Shown in pieces: positions 1-5,139 of a DNA stretch of 5,143 bases (the stretch's first letter is position 1; each line of letters begins with the position of its first letter). The stretch is taken from the NCBI GenBank assembly GCA_005777205.1, contig SXNB01000223.1, positions 1 through 5,143 of the forward strand, read 5' to 3'. This DNA is from Burkholderiales bacterium. Its GTDB lineage: Bacteria > Pseudomonadota > Gammaproteobacteria > Burkholderiales > SG8-39. The notes below the pieces were generated by a model. It did not search any database and was not told the origin of the DNA. It saw nothing but the letters and a program-made list of their open reading frames with translations. Position numbers and translations under genes: made by a program.

Positions 1-248
1 CGGCGCACCGGCTCGGCAATGAGGTGGAACTCCTTCCAGCCGTCCTTCATGCGCCAGGGCAGAGTCCAGCCGTTCAGGGTCGCCACCGGGTTGTAGGGGC
101 GGCCGTTGGGCGGGGCGAGCGGCGGCTGCATGTCGGGCTTGTCCTGCGTCGGCGCCTCGGGCAGCGAAGCGGCTTGTGCCTTGGACACCATGGCTGCGCC
201 GAACAGGCCGGCAGCGGCGGTACGGATGAACTGTCTTCTGTTGGTCAT
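1..248 (-). CDS. Multicopper oxidase, CopA/CueO type, N-terminal part (runs off the window)
   Basis: Only the first 82 codons are present; the gene continues past base 1. The protein starts MTNRRQFIRTAAAGLFGAAM, a twin-arginine (Tat) signal with Arg4-Arg5 followed by Phe7-Ile8, a hydrophobic stretch, and a likely AxA cleavage site at Ala24-Gln-Ala26. Tat export fits an enzyme folded with its copper in the cytoplasm. The mature start contains PPNGRPYNPVATLNGWTLPW and then KEFHLIAEPV, which I recognise from the N-terminus of proteobacterial 'copper oxidase' multicopper oxidases. The copper-ligand HxH motifs lie outside the window, so activity cannot be judged. The ATG at 248 is preceded by AGGGA (259-255) with a 6-base spacer and lies 13 bases after the TolC-family gene, so the two are probably cotranscribed. 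The expected role, from the family, is periplasmic oxidation of Cu(I) to less toxic Cu(II). A related laccase-like oxidase is possible. Confidence 0.86.
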   Translation of the reverse strand, partial: MTNRRQFIRTAAAGLFGAAMVSKAQAASLPEAPTQDKPDMQPPLAPPNGRPYNPVATLNGWTLPWRMKDGWKEFHLIAEPVR

Positions 249-261
249 CTGTATTCCCTGA

Positions 262-1662
262 TCAATGGGCCGGCGCGGCGGCGCCGCCCGGCAGGCTCGC
301 GGGCTTAGCCATGTAGCCGGCGCCCCCCGGCGAACCGGTGGTCATCGCCACCTGCAGTTCGGACTCGGCGAGCCAGAAATCGCGCAAGGTCTCGATGTAT
401 GAATTGACGCTGATCACCGCGTCCCGGGAATCGGCGAGCAGCTCGAACACGCTGGAGAGCATGCCGTTGTAGCGCAGCAGCATCTCCTCCGAAATCCGCT
501 TGCGCAAGGGCACGATCTCGTCCCGGTAGTGACGCGCAAGCTCAAAGGTGGTGTGGTAGGCAGAGTAGGCCTCCCTCACCTCCGACCGGGCGCGGATCGC
601 GACATCCGCGGTGCGATTCACCGCCTGCGTGTAGAGGTGCTCCGCGCGCGCCGTTCGCGCTTCCCCAAAATCGAAGATCGGAATCCGCAGCTCGATCTCC
701 CACCCCCGCTGGTCCGGACTGGGCGCTTCCGATTTGTTGTGCAGGCCCAGCTCGAGCAAATTGACGAAGCGCGACACCTTGGCAAGGCCCAGGGAGGAGG
801 CCAGCGCCTCCGCCTCCCGGCGCGCGCCCTGCACGTCCAGCCGCTGCGCCAGCGCCTGAACCTCGAGGTCCTGGATCTCCCGGGCGGACTTGGGCAGCCC
901 GGGCAGGCGCTCCGGGAGCGCAAAGCGCAGATCCTCTCCCCACAGGCCCAATGCGCGCGTCAGCCGCTCCCGAGCGCTGGTCCGATGGTGCATCGCGCGG
1001 GAAAGCTGGGCTGTCGTCTCCGCGTAGAAGATCTGCTCGCGTGCCTGATGAAGCTTCGGCCAGTTGCCCACCGCGGCCATGCGGCGCGCGAGTTCCGCGC
1101 TCGCCTCCGCGGCCTCCTTCACCTGCCGCATGTATCGCACGGCCTCCTCGGCGGCGACCGCAGAGAAGTAGGCCTTGCGGGCCTCGAGCGCGACCCTGAG
1201 CGACTCGCCCGCCGCCCTCGCCTTGGCCGCCTCGAAGCGCTTCTCCTCCCCCTTCACCGACAGCGGGATGGTCACCAGCCCGAGCAGGTCGAAGAACACG
1301 CTGCGCTCGTACTCGATCTCGTTGCCGCGGCGTGCGCGTCCGATGGAGAACTTCGGCCCGCTCCAGCGGCTTGCCTGCACCAGGTCGGCCTCCGCGATCC
1401 CCATCTCGGCGTAGCTCGCCTGCAGGCCCGGATTGTTGAGCAACGCGATCTGCGTCGCGCTCCCCGCCGTCAGCGGCTGCGCCAGCAGTTCGCGAACGCG
1501 GGCGCGCACCGAGTCCGACTCTTTGTCCGAGCGGACCCATACCGCATCCCGCCCGCTGCGCGCCTTCACCGCCTCGCCCACAGTGCCAAAGCCACCGTCG
1601 GGCGGGAAGCTGACGCAGCCGCCGGCAAACAGCGCCGTCATCGCTATGGCCAGGTTCCTCAT
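262..1662 (-). CDS. TolC-family outer-membrane efflux lipoprotein
   Basis: This 466-residue protein has the usual length of TolC/OprM-type outer-membrane factors, which form trimeric channels through the outer membrane and periplasm. It begins MRNLAIAMTALFAGGC, a lipoprotein signal with lipobox FAGGC, so Cys16 is probably lipidated. Two helical OEP repeats are visible: about residues 60-250 (long Ala/Glu/Arg-rich helices such as LEARKAYFSAVAAEEAVRYM) and about 265-440. The second contains the family hallmark IPIFDFGEAR at 328-337, followed by the conserved run ARHYRDEIVPLRKRI at 376-390 and RYNGMLSSVFELLADSR at 397-413. The C-terminal tail (about 445-466) is Gly/Ala/Pro-rich. The ATG at 1662 overlaps the stop of the upstream gene (ATGA) and has a strong AGGGAGG 6 bases upstream. 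It sits between a small exported protein and a multicopper oxidase, which implies a role in copper resistance. No RND pump or adaptor gene is in the window, so its inner-membrane partner is unknown. Confidence 0.93.
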   Translation of the reverse strand: MRNLAIAMTALFAGGCVSFPPDGGFGTVGEAVKARSGRDAVWVRSDKESDSVRARVRELLAQPLTAGSATQIALLNNPGLQASYAEMGIAEADLVQASRWSGPKFSIGRARRGNEIEYERSVFFDLLGLVTIPLSVKGEEKRFEAAKARAAGESLRVALEARKAYFSAVAAEEAVRYMRQVKEAAEASAELARRMAAVGNWPKLHQAREQIFYAETTAQLSRAMHHRTSARERLTRALGLWGEDLRFALPERLPGLPKSAREIQDLEVQALAQRLDVQGARREAEALASSLGLAKVSRFVNLLELGLHNKSEAPSPDQRGWEIELRIPIFDFGEARTARAEHLYTQAVNRTADVAIRARSEVREAYSAYHTTFELARHYRDEIVPLRKRISEEMLLRYNGMLSSVFELLADSRDAVISVNSYIETLRDFWLAESELQVAMTTGSPGGAGYMAKPASLPGGAAAPAH

Positions 1663-1675
1663 TTACGGCCTCCCT
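1659..1675 (-). promoter_or_regulatory. Ribosome binding site and ATGA stop/start overlap
   Basis: The Shine-Dalgarno sequence AGGGAGG (1675-1669) lies inside the last codons of the small exported protein. It is followed after 6 bases by ATG (1662-1660), which overlaps the upstream stop TGA (1661-1659). This is a classic translational-coupling arrangement. It fixes the start of the TolC-family gene and ties its synthesis to that of the small exported protein. Confidence 0.85.
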
Positions 1676-1955
1676 GGCCGGCGGGGCCGGGTTTCGGCGC
1701 CGGTGAAGCGGCGGGCGGAACGGAGCCCGGTACATGGCCGATATGTCCTTTCAACCGGCCCATCTCTTCGTTCGATTCGCGCCAGCGCCCGACTTCCGGG
1801 TCGGTATGCGGCCGATAGTCCTTGAACGCGGATTCATAGGCGGGTCGCGACGGCGCGGCCGCTTTCGGATCGGCAGGATCGGGCCGCCCGGTTCCCTGCG
1901 CAGCGGCGCTGCCGGCGAATGCAGCCGCCAGCGCAATAACAGTTCTCTTGTACAT
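1659..1955 (-). CDS. Small exported protein of unknown function in the copper cluster (98 aa)
   Basis: The 98-residue product starts MYKRTVIALAAAFAGSAAAQ, a clear Sec signal peptide with probable cleavage after AAA-Q near residue 20, so the mature protein is periplasmic and about 78 residues long. A short charged core at about 40-74 (YESAFKDYRPHTDPEVGRWRE, then SNEEMGRLKGHIGH) is flanked by low-complexity Pro/Ala/Gly stretches (21-38 and 75-98). I recall similar short 'YRPxTDxxVxxWRxxNxxxGR' proteins beside TolC-family and efflux genes, but I know no assigned function. The core has two histidines near its end (His71, His74) and no cysteine, so metal binding is possible but unproven. The start at 1955 is chosen because GAGGG (1964-1960) precedes it and the signal peptide begins there; a GTG 13 codons upstream is less plausible. 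The 4-base overlap with the TolC-family gene suggests a linked function, perhaps at the channel. Confidence 0.8.
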   Translation of the reverse strand: MYKRTVIALAAAFAGSAAAQGTGRPDPADPKAAAPSRPAYESAFKDYRPHTDPEVGRWRESNEEMGRLKGHIGHVPGSVPPAASPAPKPGPAGQGGRK

Positions 1956-2040
1956 GGTTCCCTCAGTTCGACCAGGCGCAGACGCAATGCGCACGCGCGC
2001 GCGGCGGCCTTGGCAGCGGCCCCGCTAGGCTGTCAGAACG
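1956..2040. other. Intergenic gap with alternating purine-pyrimidine run
   Basis: This 85-base gap is the longest non-coding stretch in the window. It is very GC-rich and has a short inverted repeat near the His/Cys-rich gene's stop (AGCGG/CCGCT with a 2-base loop on the minus strand) but no T-run, so I do not call a terminator. Bases 1987-2003 form a strictly alternating purine-pyrimidine run, mostly CG steps. The end next to the small exported protein carries that gene's ribosome binding site. I see no convincing promoter here. Confidence 0.5.
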
Positions 2041-2397
2041 TCAGGAAACGAGCGGAGGGCGGTCGAGGTGGTCCGGGTAGTAGCCCGGCTCGGACCAATA
2101 CCCAAACGGAATGCGGTCGCTGCCCAGAGCGGGTGCGACGCGGGAAAAACCAGTCGGCACCGCGAACGCGAGGCCCGCGCAATGGGCGGCGCAGTAGCTG
2201 CAGGCGTGGTTGCTGCCCTCGCCCGCCACCTGATTGTTGTGGTGGTTATGCCCGGCGCCATCGGCTTCGGCATGGTGCGTCGCCCCGGCCTGCTCCTGCC
2301 CGGAGGCGCAGATGCTGATCGTCACCGACCCGATGGCGCGCGCCGGAACCAGCGCGACCAGAAGGAGGACAACGACGATCTTCAGCCAGCGAAGCAT
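2041..2397 (-). CDS. Exported His/Cys-rich protein, DUF2946-like, probable periplasmic metal binder
   Basis: The 118-residue product (from the ATG) begins MLRWLKIVVVLLLVALVPARA, a signal peptide or N-terminal membrane anchor, with possible cleavage after ARA at 19-21. The mature part has a His cluster (His41, 42, 50, 52, 53), then His64 and a Cys-rich motif CSYCAAHC (Cys66, Cys69, Cys73, with His72), and ends in the short motif DHLDRPPL. The CxxCxxxC core plus an RPP tail resembles DUF2946-type proteins often found near copper and TonB-linked genes; the assignment is from memory. The ligands suit soft metals such as Cu(I), so a periplasmic copper chaperone, buffer or sensor is a reasonable inference. 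A TTG at 2403 would add two residues and cannot be excluded, since neither start has a clear Shine-Dalgarno sequence. The gene follows the CueR-like gene by 47 bases on the same strand. Confidence 0.8.
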   Translation of the reverse strand: MLRWLKIVVVLLLVALVPARAIGSVTISICASGQEQAGATHHAEADGAGHNHHNNQVAGEGSNHACSYCAAHCAGLAFAVPTGFSRVAPALGSDRIPFGYWSEPGYYPDHLDRPPLVS

Positions 2398-2402
2398 AGG
2401 CA

Positions 2403-2408
2403 ATTATG
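2403..2408 (-). promoter_or_regulatory. Weak -10-like element CATAAT before the His/Cys-rich gene
   Basis: In the 47-base gap after the regulator gene, the minus strand reads CATAAT at 2408-2403, one mismatch from TATAAT, in a locally AT-richer patch. No recognisable -35 box lies 16-18 bases upstream (the hexamer there is AACCAG). Any transcript would start at or near the ATG and be almost leaderless. It could be a weak internal promoter or chance; readthrough from the ATPase promoter is the simpler explanation. Confidence 0.2.
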
Positions 2409-2444
2409 ACATGGGCTAGTTGGACTGGTTCCCGGGCTTATCCA

Positions 2445-2903
2445 TCACGCGCCAGGCTTCCGAGCCCCCGCCAGATCCTCCAGGATCGGGCAATCCGGCC
2501 GCTGGTCGCCCTGGCAGTTGTGCGTCAAGTGCTGCAGCGCCGCGACCATTGACTGCATTTCCGCGATCTTGCGCTCCAGCTCTTCCAGATGCGCGCCGGC
2601 GACCTTTTTCACCGCCGCGCTGGAGCGCGACTTGTTCTGCCACAGCGCGAGCAACGCCCGGATGTCCTTGACGGCGAAGCCTAGGGTCCGGGCGCGCTTG
2701 ATGAACTGCAGCGTATGCACGTCGTTCATGGTGTACACGCGGTAGTTGGCGTAGGTCCGCGCCACCTTCTTCAGCAGCCCGATGGCCTCGTAGTGCCGGA
2801 CCATCTTGACGGATACGCCGCTGGCTTTCGCAGCGCGGCCGATATCGAGCAGGCCGCGCTCGATGGCGTCTGCGTGTTCGAGAAATGCGTCGGTTTTTCC
2901 CAC
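2445..2903 (-). CDS. cueR: CueR-like Cu(I)-responsive MerR-family transcriptional regulator
   Basis: The 152-residue product has the MerR layout. A winged helix-turn-helix lies at about 18-60 (LLDIGRAAKASGVSVKMVRHYEAIGLL, then ANYRVYT), a second DNA-contact and linker part at about 62-88, and a dimerisation helix at about 98-128. The C-terminal metal loop is CQGDQRPDCPILEDL, with Cys130 and Cys138 separated by seven residues. This matches the Cys112-x7-Cys120 Cu(I) site and CPI signature of E. coli CueR. The region expected to hold the MerR Hg(II) cysteine instead reads KSRSSAAVKK with no Cys, which favours a monovalent-metal (Cu/Ag/Au) sensor. The N-terminus is about 17 residues longer than in E. 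coli CueR. The start is a GTG at 2903, with no ATG before Met34. The gene lies 12 bases after the ATPase stop and is probably cotranscribed and autoregulated through the promoter at 5139-5109. Confidence 0.92.
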   Translation of the reverse strand: MGKTDAFLEHADAIERGLLDIGRAAKASGVSVKMVRHYEAIGLLKKVARTYANYRVYTMNDVHTLQFIKRARTLGFAVKDIRALLALWQNKSRSSAAVKKVAGAHLEELERKIAEMQSMVAALQHLTHNCQGDQRPDCPILEDLAGARKPGA

Positions 2904-2905
2904 GG

Positions 2906-2912
2906 CCCTCCC
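2906..2912 (-). promoter_or_regulatory. Ribosome binding site GGGAGGG of the CueR-like gene
   Basis: GGGAGGG (2912-2906) fills most of the 12-base gap between the ATPase stop TGA (2918-2916) and the GTG start (2903). Only 2-3 bases separate it from the start codon, shorter than the usual 5-9. No better in-frame start lies downstream, so it still supports the GTG. The close spacing and weak start codon could keep regulator levels low relative to the pump. Confidence 0.65.
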
Positions 2913-2915
2913 TTT

Positions 2916-5102
2916 TCAGTTCCCGGGTTTCCAGCGCTTGAGCAGCAGCGCGTTGGTCACCACGCTCACGCTGCTGAAAGCCATCGCGGCGCCCGCCACC
3001 ACTGGGCTGAGCAGCCCGAGTGCCGCCAGCGGGATGCCGACCACGGTGTAGAAGAACGCCCAGAACAGGGTCTGCCGGATCTTGGCGTAGGTGCGACGCG
3101 AGATCGCGATCGCGGCGGCTACCAGCCGAGGGTCGCCGCGCATCAACGTCACGCCCGCGGCATGCATGGCCGCATCCGTGCCCGAGCCCATGGCGAAGCC
3201 GATGTCGGCGGCGGCCAGCGCAGGCGCATCGATGATGCCATCGCCCACCATCGCCACCACGCCGTGCGCCGCGCGCAGTTCCCCCATCACGCCCGCCTTG
3301 TCCCCGGGCAGGATCTCGGCGCGCACCTGTCGAATGCCCAGGCGTGCGGCGATCGATTCCGCAACCGCGAGGCTGTCGCCGGTGAGCATCACCGTTTCAA
3401 TGCCCTGGCGCGCCAGTTCCGCAATCGCCTCGGTGGCTTCAGGCTTCAACTCGTCGTCGATGCCCAGCAGCGCGATGACCCGCGGCGCATCGGACAGGTC
3501 GGCGAGCCAGGACACGGTCTGGCCCTGCCGCTCGGTGTGCTCGCGTTGCGACTCCAACGCAGCCGTGTCCACCCCCAGTTCGCGCATCCACCGGCTGGAG
3601 CCAATCGCGAGCCGGCGGCCGCCGACCCTCGCTTCGATGCCCCGACCCGCCGAGACCTTGAGGCCTTCTGCCGCCTGCACCGCGACCGCCTCCCGAGCGG
3701 CGGCCGCGAGCACCGCCTTGGCGAGCAGGTGCTCGCTGCCGGACTGGACCGCAGCGGCGAGTGCCAGCGCTGCAGCGCGATCGCCGTCAACCGCCTCCAG
3801 CGCAACGAGCGTAGGCCTGCCCACGGTCAGCGTGCCGGTCGTGTCGAATGCGACCACTCGCACGCGGTGCGCGATCTCCAGCGCTTCCGCGTCCTTGATC
3901 AGCACGCCGTGCTTCGCCGCGACGCCCGTGCCGGCCATCACCGCCGCGGGCGACGCCAGGCCCAGCGCGCAGGGGCCGGCGAGCACCAGCACCGCCACGG
4001 CGTTGAGCACCGCCCGCTCCCACTGGCCGGTGAAGAGGCCCCAACTCAGGAGCGTGAGCAGCGCAAGCACCAGTACCACCGGCACGAACACCGCGCTCAC
4101 CTTGTCCACCAGGCGCTGAATCGGCGCCTTCTTCGCCTGCGCAGACTCGACCAGCTCGATGATCTGCGCCAGCACCGATTGCGTCCCCACCGCGGTCGCG
4201 ATCACGACGATCAACCCTTCGCCGTTCACCGAACCGCCGGTGACGCGCTGACCCGGCCCCTTGGCCACCGGCAGCGATTCACCGGTGATGAGGGATTCAT
4301 CCACGTGTGTATCGCCCTCGAGGACTTCGCCGTCCACTGCGATGCGCTCGGCCGGGCGCACCACAACCAGGTCACCGACCATCAGCGCATCCAGCGGCAG
4401 TTCGACCTCGACGCCGTCGCGGCGCACCCGCGCCTGGTCCGGTCGCAGCGCCTGCAAGGCGCGGATGGCCTCCGTGGTCTGGTGCTTGGCGCGCCCTTCC
4501 AGCCACTTGCCCAGCAGCACCAGGGTGATCACCGCGGCGCTCGCCTCGAAGTACAGGTGGAGCATGTCGTGCTCCCAATGTTCCACCAGCACGTAGATCG
4601 ACAATCCGTACGCGGCGCTGGTGCCCAGGGCGACCAGCAGGTCCATGTTGCCACTGCGCGCGAGGAGCGCCTTCCAACCGGCGCGGTAGAAGCGCGCGCC
4701 GAACACGAACTGCACCGGCGTGGCGAGCAGTAACTGGATCCAGCCCGGCAGCCCCCAGTGCAGGCCGAAGGGCTCCGCCACCATCGGCACCATCAGGGGC
4801 GCGGTCAGCAGCGCGGAAATGGCGACCGGCCACCAGGAGCGGTCCGCCGCGGGTTCGGCCAGCGCCTTCTCCTCGGGGGCGACGAGATGCGTCTTGTACC
4901 CGGCCTTGCGCACCGCCGTCACGAGGGTCTCGGGGTCAGCGCCCGGCGCCAGCGCGACATCGGCCATCTCGGTGGCCAGGTTCACCTCTGCGCGGCTCAC
5001 GCCGGGCACTTTCGCCAGGGCCTTCTCCACCCGCGCCACGCAGGAAGAGCAGGTCATGCCCTCGATGGGCAGGCGGATCTGGATGCTGGTCTGGAGATTC
5101 AT
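2916..5102 (-). CDS. copA: P1B-type copper-translocating ATPase (CopA-like) with altered catalytic and membrane metal-site motifs
   Basis: This 728-residue, full-length P1B ATPase would pump Cu(I) from cytoplasm to periplasm. Visible parts, in order: an N-terminal metal-binding domain with GMTCSSC (Cys18, Cys21) at about 8-70; membrane helices near 90-110, 120-138, 152-172 and 184-200; an actuator domain with TGES at 273-276; helices at about 335-358 and 366-390; the P and N domains with Asp420 as the phosphorylation site, GRG at 486-488, TGD at 574-576 and GDG at 620-622; and final helices at about 675-692 and 699-718 with the MxxSS motif (Met707, Ser710, Ser711). Key residues deviate: GPC for CPC (Gly376), DTTGT for DKTGT (Thr421), SEHL for SEHP (Leu459), GDGIID for GDGIND (Ile624), and IRQT and FYT for IRQN and FYN (Thr678, Thr686). 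The frame has no stop or frameshift. From known P-type ATPase biochemistry, normal copper pumping is unlikely. It may be a pseudoenzyme, a changed-specificity pump, a decaying gene or a sequence artefact. The ATG at 5102 lacks a Shine-Dalgarno sequence. Confidence 0.9.
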   Translation of the reverse strand: MNLQTSIQIRLPIEGMTCSSCVARVEKALAKVPGVSRAEVNLATEMADVALAPGADPETLVTAVRKAGYKTHLVAPEEKALAEPAADRSWWPVAISALLTAPLMVPMVAEPFGLHWGLPGWIQLLLATPVQFVFGARFYRAGWKALLARSGNMDLLVALGTSAAYGLSIYVLVEHWEHDMLHLYFEASAAVITLVLLGKWLEGRAKHQTTEAIRALQALRPDQARVRRDGVEVELPLDALMVGDLVVVRPAERIAVDGEVLEGDTHVDESLITGESLPVAKGPGQRVTGGSVNGEGLIVVIATAVGTQSVLAQIIELVESAQAKKAPIQRLVDKVSAVFVPVVLVLALLTLLSWGLFTGQWERAVLNAVAVLVLAGPCALGLASPAAVMAGTGVAAKHGVLIKDAEALEIAHRVRVVAFDTTGTLTVGRPTLVALEAVDGDRAAALALAAAVQSGSEHLLAKAVLAAAAREAVAVQAAEGLKVSAGRGIEARVGGRRLAIGSSRWMRELGVDTAALESQREHTERQGQTVSWLADLSDAPRVIALLGIDDELKPEATEAIAELARQGIETVMLTGDSLAVAESIAARLGIRQVRAEILPGDKAGVMGELRAAHGVVAMVGDGIIDAPALAAADIGFAMGSGTDAAMHAAGVTLMRGDPRLVAAAIAISRRTYAKIRQTLFWAFFYTVVGIPLAALGLLSPVVAGAAMAFSSVSVVTNALLLKRWKPGN

Positions 5103-5108
5103 GGCGGC

Positions 5109-5139
5109 AGGTTCAAGTCTGCCACCATTGGAGGGTCAA
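5109..5139 (-). promoter_or_regulatory. CueR-type operator/promoter upstream of the ATPase
   Basis: On the minus strand, TTGACC (5139-5134) is followed by a 19-base spacer and GAACCT (5114-5109). This is the same layout as the E. coli copA promoter (TTGACC, 19 bases, TAACCT), where the overlong spacer is corrected by DNA distortion when CueR binds Cu(I). The spacer CTCCAATGGTGGCAGACTT keeps the left operator arm (ACCCTCC) and a partial right arm (TGGCAG), so the dyad is imperfect. Together with the CueR-like gene two positions into the operon, it supports copper-induced autoregulated transcription. The proposed -10 ends only 6 bases before the ATG. Confidence 0.7.

Noticed and set aside
542..1735. 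A 397-codon open frame on the minus strand
   Set aside because: It overlaps the TolC-family gene in another frame, and its Gly/Arg/Ala-rich product lacks motifs, while the competing frame has a lipobox and both OEP repeats.
529..1818. A 429-codon open frame on the plus strand
   Set aside because: It is antisense to the TolC-family and small exported protein genes, is Arg/Leu-rich without recognisable motifs, and is explained by high GC at third codon positions.
2010..2035. Possible terminator hairpin after the His/Cys-rich gene
   Set aside because: The GC-rich inverted repeats are short, with tiny or overlapping loops, and no T-run follows on the minus strand. Readthrough to the coupled downstream genes is more likely.
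2445..2903. The regulator as a MerR mercury or ZntR-type zinc sensor
   Set aside because: The C-terminal Cys-x7-Cys loop ending in CPI matches CueR, and the extra upstream Cys typical of divalent-metal sensors is absent. The neighbours are copper genes.
2715..4733. A 672-codon open frame on the plus strand
   Set aside because: It is fully antisense to the ATPase and the regulator, is full of His/Arg/Gln-rich low-complexity sequence typical of the reverse of a GC-rich gene, and shows no domain. The minus-strand genes have clear family motifs.
2916..5102. The ATPase as a simple frameshifted pseudogene
   Set aside because: The frame is continuous from the N-terminal metal-binding domain to the last membrane helix, with no stop or frameshift. 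Only point substitutions at motifs are seen, so it is annotated as a CDS with suspect activity.
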